33,602 nt of DNA from Mesostigma viride (GCA_009746045.1 RPFO01002243.1:42501-76102), one strand, 5' to 3'; numbered from the stretch's first letter, positions 16,857 to 25,718 are shown. Notes: a model not told the origin generated them from the letters alone. Numbers and translations are program-made.

Positions 16857-16932
16857 CCCGGCTCTTTCCCCGTCGCGGCTGTCCGGCCTCGGTCGCAAAA
16901 AAAAAACGGAGGTAGGTTCTATATCACTCGCG

Positions 16933-17313
16933 ATGGGTATGTTTATGTACGATTTTAAGAACCTCTTCAAGGTCGGCCTGCTGATCGGTTTGGCGCACGT
17001 GATCGCCACCTGGGTGCGGGTTAAGCGGGAGAAGTTTCGCCTGAAGGCAAACATCCGGTCGACCGTGTCCATCTCGTGGATTCTGGGTCTCAGCGGGCTC
17101 GCCTACGTGCTGTACAGGAACTTCCGCGACAAGGCCTACGCCTACGACACGCTGCCGTGGAAGATCTGGAAGGGTTTCTGGACATCCGGGGGGGCCAGTT
17201 TGTCCTATTCCATGCTCATGACGGGCGGGTCGGCTCACTTCTCTAGCCGGCCGGTTGCCGAGGTGGTGGAGGCGACGGTGTCGGAGGCGACGGCCCCAAC
17301 CACGGCCGCGTAA
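16933..17313 (+). CDS. Two-helix membrane protein
   Basis: This 126-residue protein is read from the ATG at 16933, 13 bases after TATATC with an A-run and GGAGGTAGG before it. Two hydrophobic segments (about 12-28, VGLLIGLAHVIATWV, and 44-60, VSISWILGLSGLAYVLY) are separated by a basic loop (RVKREKFRLKAN). The C-terminus is Ala/Thr/Glu-rich. Likely a virion or replication-membrane protein. No family recognised. Confidence 0.65.
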   Translation: MGMFMYDFKNLFKVGLLIGLAHVIATWVRVKREKFRLKANIRSTVSISWILGLSGLAYVLYRNFRDKAYAYDTLPWKIWKGFWTSGGASLSYSMLMTGGSAHFSSRPVAEVVEATVSEATAPTTAA

Positions 17314-17397
17314 CTTTGAGACCGGAGCGGGTGGCGCCTAGATCTCCGCCCCCTCGACCTGGGTCTGGGCCGCGGTCTCGGCCTCGGCACGGGCACA

Positions 17398-17437
17398 GGG
17401 ATGGGGATGGGGGTGGGGACGGGGACGGGGATGGGGA
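17398..17437 (+). other. G-rich tract with quadruplex potential
   Basis: Seven runs of three to five G separated by only two or three bases (GGGATGGGGATGGGGG and onward) lie in the 145-base gap between two convergent genes. This meets the usual pattern for a G-quadruplex on the plus strand. It might act in transcript ending or in replication. An ORF through it on the minus strand is a PX-repeat artefact. Confidence 0.6.
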
Positions 17438-17458
17438 CGAAACGGGCGGCTGTCATCG

Positions 17459-18055
17459 TTAGAGACAGTCGTCATTTATGTCACGCCCGAGGCGCACAGA
17501 CTCGCTCCATGACTTGTGGGATGGCAGGTTCTTGTTCTCCCCGTTGTAAGTTCCTATGAGCTCGTAGACGGTGAAGTCCTTGCAATAGTCGTGAATGAGG
17601 CGACGGTACGCGGGAGGGAACGAGTACGGCCCTATCTGCAGTTGGTCGAGGGGCGGAACGGACTTGTAGAACTCGGGATCCTTGTACGGCCTTTCCAGGT
17701 GAGCCCGTATCACGCGCACTTCAGGGCGGCGGATGTCGATGTATGAATCCCAACGCCTCCAAGTAAGGGGACTCGCGCCACTCGCGCACTTCGGTCCGCG
17801 GTAGAACTCGACGCTGAATGGCACCTTTTTGTGGAAAAGCATGTCAATTATGCGGTTCATGTGACAGTCTTCCAACGTTTCGTCATACGCATTGAAAACG
17901 AGGCAGTAGCGCCCCAACTTGTCTATGAACCCTTGCGTCCCCTTTTCAAAATCGTTGTGAAGAGAGCCGCTCAGGTTGAGCCAGAACCCCTCCGCCGTGC
18001 CCGCTTCGGTCTCTGAAGGCATGAGGCGCTCTAGGGACACGACTGGATACGACAT
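17459..18055 (-). CDS. Hypothetical protein
   Basis: This 198-residue protein is read from the ATG at 18055 (a CTG two codons earlier is less likely), preceded by an AT-rich promoter-like tract with TATATA (18065-18083). It has balanced composition, no transmembrane segment and no recognised motif. Aromatic-rich segments such as GFWLNLSGS, FSVEFYRGPK and IGPYSFPPAYRRLIHDYC suggest a folded globular domain. Function unknown. Confidence 0.7.
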   Translation of the reverse strand: MSYPVVSLERLMPSETEAGTAEGFWLNLSGSLHNDFEKGTQGFIDKLGRYCLVFNAYDETLEDCHMNRIIDMLFHKKVPFSVEFYRGPKCASGASPLTWRRWDSYIDIRRPEVRVIRAHLERPYKDPEFYKSVPPLDQLQIGPYSFPPAYRRLIHDYCKDFTVYELIGTYNGENKNLPSHKSWSESVRLGRDINDDCL

Positions 18056-18231
18056 GCTCAAGTGAATGATTATATATTTTATTATTATAACCGAGGCGCG
18101 CGGGTGCTGGGTTAGCCTATTGACGCATTATAGATTCGACCGCGCGGTATATTCGAGCCACTTGCCGCCGGGCGTGATCAGGCGGTCGCCAATAAATACC
18201 AGGAGTCTACTATAGAATAGTACACTTCCGA

Positions 18232-18240
18232 CTATAAATA
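18232..18240 (+). promoter_or_regulatory. TATA box-like element before the IQ/U-box-like gene
   Basis: ACTATAAATACC lies about 95 bases before the ATG at 18328, at a distance more like a cellular TATA box than the very close TATA elements seen before many other genes here. It may be an early promoter. This is inference. Confidence 0.4.
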
Positions 18241-18327
18241 CCGGGACTGGCGACCGAGCGGCGGCCTCTCACCACACGGGCGGTGTGGGTACATCCGCGC
18301 GCGGATTGTCTGGACGTACCAGTAGGA

Positions 18328-19278
18328 ATGAAGACGTTTCGCGTGGCCGCGGGCGTCAAGGACGTCCGTCTCAGCGTCCGGGCAGCGTCCGCCATCCCCA
18401 CCAACTACTACGGCAAAACCAAGCGCGATACGCTGAGGAGGATAGCGCTCATGCAGGGGCTGCGTCCGTTCCGGGACGCCACACGCCGGGAGTTGGAGTG
18501 CGCGGTGTATTGCAACCAGCAGGCCATCCGCATCCAGCGGTGGGTGAGGCGGACGGTGCTGCCCTACGCCCGCGCCAAGAGGACGATCGCCGCCCACCTG
18601 TCAATGAGGGTGTCCAACAAAGAGGACCCCATCACGATGGAGGATTTGCCGTCAAAGGAGAGGGTGTTCAAGTTCGTGCGCCCCACGCGGCAGGTAGTGG
18701 GGTTCGACGCGGTGCGGCTGGCGGAGTACATCATCGCGTCCGGGCGGTTCGAGGACCCGCAGACCCGGTTCCCGTTCTCGCCGGGGGACCTGTGGAGGCT
18801 GGACAGGCAGGTGCGGAGGCTGGGGTTCCAGCGCCACTCCACGCTGTACATCTACCATCACCCGGAAGTGGTGAAGGCCATGCGCGACCACGAGTCGCTG
18901 CTGGTGGGACTGGACAGGATCTCCACGGACCTGGTCGCGAGCATGGTGGACATCGCGGGAGGGGAGGCGGCCGACGCGGAGACGCTCTCCATCGTGGCGA
19001 CGGATTACGTCCCGCAGTGGAGGACGTACGTTCGCCAGTTGCGCGTGCTGGACGTCCACGCCGGCACCACCACCGCGGACACCTGCATCCGGATGGTGCG
19101 GGCCGAGTCCGGCAGCGACAAGTCCCCCGACCCGGCGCGGAAACAGCGGCTCGCGTGGTTGGAGGCGTTCATGACGTACTACATGCTGATTGACAGCGGG
19201 GTGCCCCCGGGCTTCACCCCGTCCCATCCGGGCCCCGGCCTTATCGACATCGCGACGGGCGATGTCGTGATGGATTAG
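18328..19278 (+). CDS. IQ-motif and U-box-like domain protein
   Basis: This 316-residue protein is read from the ATG at 18328 (a GTG at 18283 in the same frame is less likely). Residues 66-85 form an IQ-like helix (AIRIQRWVRR), often a calmodulin-binding segment. Residues 98-160 read KEDPITMEDLPSKERVFKF, then F-DAVRLAEYIIASGRFEDPQTRFPFS and LWRLD, the signature of the U-box/RING-like DPIT domain found in many giant-virus proteins. U-box proteins recruit E2 enzymes for ubiquitin transfer without zinc. The rest is helical. It could modify host ubiquitin signalling. Enzyme activity is not proven by sequence. Confidence 0.65.
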   Translation: MKTFRVAAGVKDVRLSVRAASAIPTNYYGKTKRDTLRRIALMQGLRPFRDATRRELECAVYCNQQAIRIQRWVRRTVLPYARAKRTIAAHLSMRVSNKEDPITMEDLPSKERVFKFVRPTRQVVGFDAVRLAEYIIASGRFEDPQTRFPFSPGDLWRLDRQVRRLGFQRHSTLYIYHHPEVVKAMRDHESLLVGLDRISTDLVASMVDIAGGEAADAETLSIVATDYVPQWRTYVRQLRVLDVHAGTTTADTCIRMVRAESGSDKSPDPARKQRLAWLEAFMTYYMLIDSGVPPGFTPSHPGPGLIDIATGDVVMD

Positions 19279-19337
19279 AAACGCGCGCTCACACAGTGGC
19301 AATTGTGTTTCGTAGTATGTAGTATACACGGCTCGCG

Positions 19338-20183
19338 ATGTCTCATGTCATCCAGTTCCTGACGCCGGCCGACGGGGCGGAGGAGGACCCGCAGTTCAGC
19401 GGCAAGATCCGCGTGACGGATGATGGCAGAATTTCAGTTTTTGATGCCATGTCTGCTATCGGTGTATCACAGCCCAGGGTTGTCTGGCTACGCCTTGCTA
19501 AGGACCATCACGAGGTTGTTACATTCTGTAACAACCTCAAATTCCCTGGCTCCGGCCAGCGCCCCACCCCCGCGACCGATCGACAGGGGATGACAAAGAT
19601 CATAATGCTGCTCCCCGGCAAGATAGCCTCCAAGTTCCGTGACAAGGTGGCCGTGCTGTTAGAGCGATACCTCAATGCCGACCGTTCCCTGGCCGAGGAC
19701 ATCCTGAGGAGGGGGGGTGCGAACGATGGCTCCGTCACCAACCTGTGCGAGCACCCCCGCATCCGAAGCTGCTTGGCCACCAAGAGGCTGAATGGGTGCA
19801 TCAAGGAGTACTCGGACAAGCACAAGGGCTGCGGTGTGCTCTATCCTGTGGTGCATGACATCAACAATGTGGCGGTGACAGGCAAGACCGCCAGGGAGCT
19901 CAGGACACTTCATTCGGCGACGGGCTCCTCGCGTGACCTGGAGACAGAGTCTCAGATGGCCGCCATGTACTTTCTGCAGATCAGGGAGGCCGAGAAGCTG
20001 AAGGCCGACGCCAAGTTGAACCCCGTGGACGTGGCCAAGCGAACTCGCGCCATGTTCGAGCCCGTGTTCAAGGCTGATGGGTTGCACGATCTCATGGCAG
20101 ATGACAGCCGCATCATTGAGAATGCCAAAGTCATGCGCCTGAACCAACAGGCACAGAGAGAGGCCGCCATTGCTGCTAGCTAG
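19338..20183 (+). CDS. BRO/KilA-like DNA-binding protein, paralogue
   Basis: This 281-residue protein is a paralogue of the minus-strand gene at 15049: GKIRVTDDGRISVFDAM (22-38), LKFPGSGQRP, TDRQGMTKIIMLLPGK (80-95) and LLERYLNADRSLAEDI follow the same order. It lacks about nine residues found between the first two blocks in the other copy. The C-terminal half has the NN-x6-TG-K-T-ARELR pattern seen in viral and phage antirepressor-like proteins. Likely a DNA-binding regulator. The ATG at 19338 lies 15 bases after TATACA. Confidence 0.7.
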   Translation: MSHVIQFLTPADGAEEDPQFSGKIRVTDDGRISVFDAMSAIGVSQPRVVWLRLAKDHHEVVTFCNNLKFPGSGQRPTPATDRQGMTKIIMLLPGKIASKFRDKVAVLLERYLNADRSLAEDILRRGGANDGSVTNLCEHPRIRSCLATKRLNGCIKEYSDKHKGCGVLYPVVHDINNVAVTGKTARELRTLHSATGSSRDLETESQMAAMYFLQIREAEKLKADAKLNPVDVAKRTRAMFEPVFKADGLHDLMADDSRIIENAKVMRLNQQAQREAAIAAS

Positions 20184-20212
20184 TTACAGCGTGCGCTTTG
20201 GGACGGGTTTAA

Positions 20213-20644
20213 ATGAGCACTTATGCAAAGATCGAGACGTGCATGTCATTCCCAGAGGATGTAGTGACCGTAGTTGAGTCGCGACCGGGATTGTTCACCT
20301 TTTTTTACCCCTGGGGAGAAAGAGCAGGCTCGATGAGCGTGGGAAATTCCGTACCCGAGCGCGTGGACATGAGGGGAGAGCGCGTATCGGCGAACAGATA
20401 CCGAGCGTGCGATAACCCTCGATGTGAGCAAATTTTGGAGAAAATGCAAAAGTGCGGGAGGTGTAAAAAGGCGCACTACTGCTCCAAGGAGTGTCAAGTG
20501 GAATCGTGGAAGCTCCACAAGACTGGGTGTGACAGTTTGAGATATGAATGGGATGAATGGAGCGAACGCATGAACGCGGCGGTGAAAATGGCATACAATC
20601 AATGGGTGTTAGCGAGGTTTCGAGAGATAGTAGACGACACTTAA
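20213..20644 (+). CDS. MYND-type zinc finger protein
   Basis: This is a 143-residue protein. Residues 66-106 hold C66-x4-C71-x9-C81-x2-C84-x5-C90-x3-C94-x7-H102-x3-C106 (segment CGRCKKAHYCSKECQ), the MYND finger pattern, with a slightly wider first pair. MYND domains are protein-interaction modules in eukaryotic transcription repressors and methyltransferases. No SET domain is present. A viral MYND-only protein probably binds host factors. It is plain and intact, 29 bases after the upstream BRO-like gene. No close TATA was seen before its start. Confidence 0.85.
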   Translation: MSTYAKIETCMSFPEDVVTVVESRPGLFTFFYPWGERAGSMSVGNSVPERVDMRGERVSANRYRACDNPRCEQILEKMQKCGRCKKAHYCSKECQVESWKLHKTGCDSLRYEWDEWSERMNAAVKMAYNQWVLARFREIVDDT

Positions 20645-20807
20645 ATTGTCACAAGTTGAATAATATGAACCATTCACTCATCGTTGCTGTAAGACGTTTG
20701 TAACATAGTTGGCATCATATACCCGAATGTACCAGAATATGGTTATTGAGGTATGAGTGTATGCTGTGCGCCTCCACGCGAGTTCAAATCACGACGCATA
20801 GTAGCAG

Positions 20808-22103
20808 ATGTCGACAAAACTCCTGCCCGTGGATATAGAGGACGCGGACGACGGCGCGGGTGGTGGATCTAGAATAAACGCCCCCATGGTGCGAGGAGGC
20901 GCGATGGACAACGTGGACATAGTGGACGACGACGGCGGCGAGTGGCCCGGCCCCGTCGGCGCGGTGCCGCTGCACTCTAAAAAGAGCAAGCACAAGGACA
21001 AGAAGGGGGGGGGGAGGAATAAATCGAGCAAGGAGGACATGTTCGACATGCTGGCCAACCCGAAGAAGACCAAGTCGATGTTCTCGGCTCCCCCGCCGGC
21101 TCATCAGCCGATGGAGAAGGGGTTCCAATTCGACCAGTACGGCGACTACGACGGGTACGGCGACGACGAGGGGTACGAGGACGATCTGCATTACGGCGAG
21201 GACGTGATCGACGACGAGGCCATGATGCCCAGAAAGAGCCCGCAGGAGGTCCACGCGGAGAAGCTGGACCTCCTGCACAAGCTGCACAGGTACAAGGACA
21301 AGGGGTTCGCCGTTCCCAATTTCGACATGCGCGCGGACATCGACGAGATGCGGTTCGAGTGCGACAAGGTGGCGCGCTCGATCGAGACCAAGAACGCCAT
21401 CAACACGATGCGGCAGATGCTGGTGGCCACCACGTCCGCGATGCAGTTCTTCAACAACCGGTACGACCCGATAGGCCTCAAGCTGGACGGGTGGTCGGAG
21501 AGCATACTGGCGAACGTCACGGATTACGACGGGGTGTTCGAGCGGCTGTACGACAAGCACCGGCACCGCGTGTCGATGCCGCCGGAGATGGAGCTGATGC
21601 TGATGCTGGGCGGGTCGGCGATGATGTTCCATATGTCCGCTTCGTTCGCCAGTTCTGGGCTGCCCTCCATGACCGAGATCGCCAAGACGGACCCCGAGCT
21701 GATGAAGAGCATCGTGAAGATGATGATACAGAAGCAGGAGGCCGCCGGGGGGGGGCAGCAGGCTCCTCCTCCTCCTCCGCGTGAGAGCGACGACGGCGCG
21801 GGGGGCGGAGGGGGGAGTGGCGGGTACGTGATGCGCGGGCCCATGCTGTACAGGCCGGACGTGGCCCCCCCCGTGAACATGGACAGGGTGGTGCAGGAGG
21901 CCATGCCGCCCAGCCCGCAGAGGGACAGTGTGGTGCAGATCATCGACGACGGGGGCGAGAGCGCGTACGACGACGCGTCCGTGGCGGGGGACGACGTCCG
22001 CACGGTGCAGGTGGACGCGGGCAAGAAGAAGCCGAGGAAGCGGGGCGGGGGGGGCAAGAAGGCCGCCGCCAGCGACCCCACGAAGGTGGTGTTGGACCTG
22101 TGA
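20808..22103 (+). CDS. DUF5767-type conserved giant-virus protein
   Basis: This is a 431-residue protein. The N-terminal 140 residues are acidic/Gly-rich and of low complexity. Residues 144-310 form the conserved part: EKLDLLHKLHRYKDKGF, an E-rich helix, FFNNRYDPIGLKLDGWSESI (214-233), DYDGVFERLYDKH (239-251), MPPEMELMLMLGGSAMMFHM, and PELMKSIVKMM. I recognise this as the DUF5767 core widespread in nucleocytoviruses; its function is not established in what I know. The C-terminus is Pro/Gly-rich and then basic (KKKPRKRGGGGKK). The last 19 codons or so recur at 22705-22760 in a broken duplicate. No frame breaks. Confidence 0.8.
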   Translation: MSTKLLPVDIEDADDGAGGGSRINAPMVRGGAMDNVDIVDDDGGEWPGPVGAVPLHSKKSKHKDKKGGGRNKSSKEDMFDMLANPKKTKSMFSAPPPAHQPMEKGFQFDQYGDYDGYGDDEGYEDDLHYGEDVIDDEAMMPRKSPQEVHAEKLDLLHKLHRYKDKGFAVPNFDMRADIDEMRFECDKVARSIETKNAINTMRQMLVATTSAMQFFNNRYDPIGLKLDGWSESILANVTDYDGVFERLYDKHRHRVSMPPEMELMLMLGGSAMMFHMSASFASSGLPSMTEIAKTDPELMKSIVKMMIQKQEAAGGGQQAPPPPPRESDDGAGGGGGSGGYVMRGPMLYRPDVAPPVNMDRVVQEAMPPSPQRDSVVQIIDDGGESAYDDASVAGDDVRTVQVDAGKKKPRKRGGGGKKAAASDPTKVVLDL

Positions 22104-22154
22104 TGCGCCTAGAGCCAGTGGATTATCAGTCGGTGCTATGAAAGCGTGTACACC

Positions 22155-22664
22155 ATGGACATCGACGCATTAATCGACACACTGCCAGTGTACGAGTTGG
22201 GAGAGGGGACCCTCAACCAGGCCCTCGAGGTCCTCGTGACGCCCCCGCGTGAAGAAGTCGGCGAGGGCTGGACCCAGTGTGTCGCGTATGAACCGTCCAC
22301 CAAGTTCATTGTCAACCACATCCCGGTCCTCGAGGTAGACGGCCAGACTGGCGACTCGATCTTCAAACTCGACCGCTTGCCGACGTGCGATGTGATCAGA
22401 GACATCACGAGCGACGTCCGGGTCAAAGTAGTCGTTGGCGAGGATGAGTTCGACCCCGAGTCCCTCACTGTCGTCCCCTTTCTATCCATGTACACGTACA
22501 CGGGGCTCAAGTTCTACCTAGACGGACGAAACCCGCCCAAGCAGTTCAGCGTAAAGTATCGATGCTTTCTTCTGGACGAGAAGAATCGACTACTTGCCCG
22601 TGCCGCCCCGCTTGTGACGACCAGGACGCACGTGTACCGTGACGGAACGGCCTTGAGGCGCTAG
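22155..22664 (+). CDS. Hypothetical beta-rich protein
   Basis: This 169-residue protein is read from the ATG at 22155 (a GTG nine bases earlier is less likely). Alternating hydrophobic segments (VIRDITSDVRVKVVVG, LTVVPFLSMYTYTGLKFYLDG) suggest a beta-rich fold, perhaps a virion protein. No family recognised. It lies between the two copies of the DUF5767 3' end and so inside the first unit of the local tandem duplication. Confidence 0.65.
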   Translation: MDIDALIDTLPVYELGEGTLNQALEVLVTPPREEVGEGWTQCVAYEPSTKFIVNHIPVLEVDGQTGDSIFKLDRLPTCDVIRDITSDVRVKVVVGEDEFDPESLTVVPFLSMYTYTGLKFYLDGRNPPKQFSVKYRCFLLDEKNRLLARAAPLVTTRTHVYRDGTALRR

Positions 22665-22676
22665 AATCAAAGCACC

Positions 22677-22760
22677 ACACCGGCGCGCCTCTCGGACGCC
22701 GGCCGCGGCAAGAAGGCGGCCGCCGCCAGCGACCCCACCAAGGTGGTTATGGACCTGTGA
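22677..22760. repeat. Chimeric remnant: nuclease 3' end joined to DUF5767 3' end
   Basis: Bases 22677-22708 repeat the 3' end of the nuclease gene (ACACCGGCGCGCCTCTCGGA, also at 23141). At 22705-22760 this runs straight into a slightly diverged copy of the last codons of the DUF5767 gene (AAGAAGG, then CCGCCAGCGACCCCAC, AAGGTGGT, GACCTGTGA). Neither copy is a complete gene. It is the junction expected of a tandem duplication whose unit ran from the end of the DUF5767 gene to the end of the nuclease gene. Confidence 0.8.
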
Positions 22761-22801
22761 TGATCGCAAAAAAATGTGTGTGACAGTGCTGTATGTAAAC
22801 C

Positions 22802-23101
22802 ATGGCAGGGGTACGGAGAGCACAACGGTTGGCCGTTCGGCGCCGTGTTCGCCCGGCGCGCGTGAGACGCTCCACCACACACCGGGTGCGAGCGAAGGCG
22901 TACGCAGTCGACGACATCGCTTCCGCTAACCCGACTATGCAACCCGTACCTGGTATACGGAACTTTGGCGATGTAGCTTCCAATATGTTTTGGTTTGAAT
23001 TGGAAACTAGGCGGCGACTTCATCAGGAGAGGCTGCGACAAGAAGCAGAAAGAGAGAGAGAGGAGCAGCGTCGCTGGGAACGCGCAGAGGAAGTCCTGTG
23101 A
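22802..23101 (+). CDS. Small basic protein with charged helix
   Basis: This 99-residue protein has an Arg-rich N-terminus (RRRVRPARVRR), a middle segment with aromatic FWFEL, and a C-terminal charged helix rich in Arg/Glu (LETRRRLHQERLRQEAERER). No family recognised. It sits in the second unit of the local tandem duplication, at the place held by the unrelated 169-residue gene in the first unit. Coding status is moderate. Confidence 0.55.
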   Translation: MAGVRRAQRLAVRRRVRPARVRRSTTHRVRAKAYAVDDIASANPTMQPVPGIRNFGDVASNMFWFELETRRRLHQERLRQEAEREREEQRRWERAEEVL

Positions 23102-23129
23102 AGAGGAGCCGTTACTGATCTGCGACCCG

Positions 23130-23696
23130 TCACATGATGACACCGGCGCGCCTCTCGGACGCCGGCCGCGGCTTCACCAGCTCCTCGTCCAGCATCACCT
23201 TGTTGATGCACGTCCCGTCCAGGTCGTAGAGCACGCCCAGCACGCGGCCGAAACAGTCGAACCCGCGGCACTGGACCGTGACGAGTTTCTGGTTGCGCGC
23301 GTCGATCATGGTCTGCACGTCCTTGACCGACTTCTGTGTGTCGGCCAGTTCGACGTTCACGTCCGTCGTCAACTGCACCAGCCTGTTCCTGGCCCTCATG
23401 GCGCGCATCCTGATTTCGTCCCTGTTCGGCAGATCGTGCGCGGGTGCCAGCTCGTCGGCGTCCGTGCCCCACATCCTGACCGTCAGCAGGGTGGGCAGGT
23501 TGTCCCACGGGGACAGCACGGCCACCTTCACGGTGTCCCCGTCGTACACCCTGACCACCTTGGCCGGGGAGAACACGTGGCCGTCGAACGAGAAGGGGGT
23601 CAGTTCCTGCAGTGTTAAATTTCTGAGCGCCTCCTTCGCGCCCGGTTGTGGCGATGGCTGTACTTTTTTGTTGAGACCGAGTTTCCTTAGCAACAT
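23130..23696 (-). CDS. Staphylococcal-nuclease-like (SNase) protein
   Basis: This 188-residue protein is read from the ATG at 23696 (a TTG at 23711 in frame is less likely). SNase domains are calcium-dependent endo-exonucleases of DNA and RNA. Here VVRVYDGDTVKV (47-58), LLTVRMWGTDADE (70-82) and FGRVLGVLYDLDG (149-161), then INKVMLDEELV, follow the family order, giving likely equivalents of the catalytic Arg (R74), Glu (E82) and Arg (R151). A long helical insert (92-140) parts the second and third blocks. No signal peptide is seen, so it acts within the cell or virion. Convergent with the small basic gene. Confidence 0.75.
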   Translation of the reverse strand: MLLRKLGLNKKVQPSPQPGAKEALRNLTLQELTPFSFDGHVFSPAKVVRVYDGDTVKVAVLSPWDNLPTLLTVRMWGTDADELAPAHDLPNRDEIRMRAMRARNRLVQLTTDVNVELADTQKSVKDVQTMIDARNQKLVTVQCRGFDCFGRVLGVLYDLDGTCINKVMLDEELVKPRPASERRAGVIM

Positions 23697-23756
23697 TCCA
23701 GCTTTATTCAATGGACATATTTAAATAATTCAGTCAATTCATCAACACATGCATTC

Positions 23757-24545
23757 TCACACGAGTTCCAGTATCTCTTCCCTGGTCATGGCCACACCCG
23801 ATTTGATGAGCACTTTGTCGTACCATATGCCGAGACCATATACATCTGCCGAATATTCACCGCCCCTGTCTAACATTAGTTGGGAATTTGGCCCCCCCAC
23901 ATTACTGTTGTTTGACGTGAAGATGAGCGTACCATCTTTGTACACTTTAAGCGTCCTGCCTTGATTCGTGATGGCCAAATGAAACGGGTCCGTCGCCACC
24001 GTCGTCGTCGTTGTAAAGGGCAGGCCGTTGCTATTGCCGTCATAAACTGTAAGATAGCCGCCGTTTATCGCATGGACGATGATATTGCCATACCATACCA
24101 GGAACTTCTCATTTTCATTATCAGGGCGATTCGCCGATAGATCCATTTTTGGAATCACGTTCACGCAAAAGGTGAAAGTACCGGTGGGCACGCCCGTCAC
24201 GTAGGGGGCCTGCCCGGTCGCAACCTTGAGGACACCACCTGACACCACCGCGTTCTCGAAAGTTTTTTCGGGTGTCCCAACAATGCTCGCGGCGGACGTG
24301 GTGAAATCCCATTGGTACTCGTACTTATCGTCTTCCCATATCGCAAAAAACAATTCGTGGGCCTTTCTATTCGGGTCAAACACCCTGCATTCCAACCATT
24401 CAACTCCCAGGTCGTCATTCCAGGCGGTTACGAACTCGGCGAGTTGGCCGAGTTGGAAGGGGTTCGTGGAGGAGAGAGTGGTTCGGTCGGGGAAAATAAT
24501 CGACTTGTTCACCTCCAGTCGGTCGATAGTTTTCGTGGACGACAT
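23757..24545 (-). CDS. Fibre-type protein with lectin-like (LamG/ConA) domain
   Basis: This is a 262-residue protein. The N-terminus is polar and ends in a segment with LECRVFDPN. Residues from about 105 form a beta-rich domain with GTFTFCVNVIPKMD, YGNIIVHAINGGYLTVYDG, PFHLAITNQGRTLKVYKDGT and DVYGLGIWYDKVL, typical of concanavalin-A/laminin-G-like jelly rolls (sugar-binding or decoration). It ends TREEILELV. It is the last of three consecutive minus-strand fibre genes and intact. The ATG at 24545 lies 11 bases after GTATATC. Probable surface fibre or receptor-binding protein. Confidence 0.7.
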   Translation of the reverse strand: MSSTKTIDRLEVNKSIIFPDRTTLSSTNPFQLGQLAEFVTAWNDDLGVEWLECRVFDPNRKAHELFFAIWEDDKYEYQWDFTTSAASIVGTPEKTFENAVVSGGVLKVATGQAPYVTGVPTGTFTFCVNVIPKMDLSANRPDNENEKFLVWYGNIIVHAINGGYLTVYDGNSNGLPFTTTTTVATDPFHLAITNQGRTLKVYKDGTLIFTSNNSNVGGPNSQLMLDRGGEYSADVYGLGIWYDKVLIKSGVAMTREEILELV

Positions 24546-24575
24546 GAGTGGTCGATATACAGGGCGGATGTTTTT

Positions 24576-25666
24576 TCACGCGTCGAAAACGCAGATCGTC
24601 TTGTCGGGGAGGCCGGTACTCAGCACGCGCTTCTTGATCTGCAGCTGGCCGCCCACGACGGTGAACTTGTACCGCACGTCGCCTGACCCCAGCTCGAATG
24701 TGTCCGCCTCGGCCCCAAAAATGCCCGTCGCGGGCTTCACCACGATGTCCACCGGTGAAATCATAGGGGGGGTTGACAGTGTGATGGCCCCCGATTGGTC
24801 GTTGTTATTGTGGGATATCTCCAGGTAGCCGTGGGGGTTGTTTGTATCGTCTTCTGGCAGCACGAAGATGGGCTTGTTGGGGTATATCTTCACAGTCGCG
24901 TGCGAGTCGATCACCACGTCAGCACCCCTCATCCTCAGTTGGCTTCCAGATTCGAGGGTGAGGTCGGCATTGGAGGTTGTTGTTATCCTCCCGCGCGTCA
25001 CGCTAGCTCCGGTTGAAGCGAAACTATCATTGTGATGGATCCCGAGGTTTATGGAGGCCGGCTCGTAGGTTGTGGATGATGGTTCCATACGCCGCCCCAT
25101 GACCTTCACGGCATCCCCCCCCTCATCCGACGTCCCATCACCATGGTACGCGTGCAATTCTCCCAATGTGATGACGTGGCGTTTGGGAGCATACTTGTTA
25201 GTATCAAACAATCCGTTTCCCGCAAGTATCAGGTCACTCGTCGTGGACCTCAATATCGTATGAGATGGTGCCACTGTTGTAACAGTTTGGTAGTTGACAT
25301 CGTGATTGTCAGCCACGAGCCCCTCAAACTTAATGCTACCGACCGGGGTGGGGACAGTCTCGATGCCAGCCAGCTCACTGCTGACCCCCGAAACACCCAC
25401 GAGCCCCGCTGAAGTGAACCCCATCCTGGATGCCCCCGCGCCCCCTCCGCCAGTCGTGCTCTCCAGATATGCACTAGTCGCGCCAATGACCAGCTTGGCG
25501 CCGAGACTGCCATCCGGTTGACCGCCTGGAGAGCGGTGTTTCCATTCTCTTGGACGATCTTGAGTGACGCGTTTTGTGTCGAGTCCTGCGAGATGCCGGT
25601 CAGCTCTCGAGTTTGAATCGCCTTGAAAAAAAGCCTGCCGTTTGCTTGCTCCAAGTTGGGAGGCAT
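24576..25666 (-). CDS. Fibre-type beta-repeat protein, one frame break
   Basis: The start is the ATG at 25666, directly after TATATAAAA. The first frame reads MPPNLEQANGRLFFKAIQ to GNTALQAVN. At about 25515-25518 (GG on the plus strand) it leaves frame, and the next frame continues PDGSLGAKLVIGATSAYLES to the stop at 24576. One missing C in the AACCGG run joins them, giving about 363 residues. The body is made of beta-strand-like repeats (SNADLTLESGSQLRM, ADVVIDSHATVKIYPNKP, KFTVVGGQLQIKKR), as in trimeric fibre shafts. The literal ORF from 25715 starts in a wrong frame. Confidence 0.65.
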
Positions 25667-25718
25667 GACGCGGTTTTATATATCGATTGTAAAAAAAATA
25701 GCCTCCCACAACCACACC

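Noticed and set aside
20770-20800. tRNA T-arm-like GTTCAAATC
   Set aside because: The flanking bases do not pair and no other tRNA arms are present.
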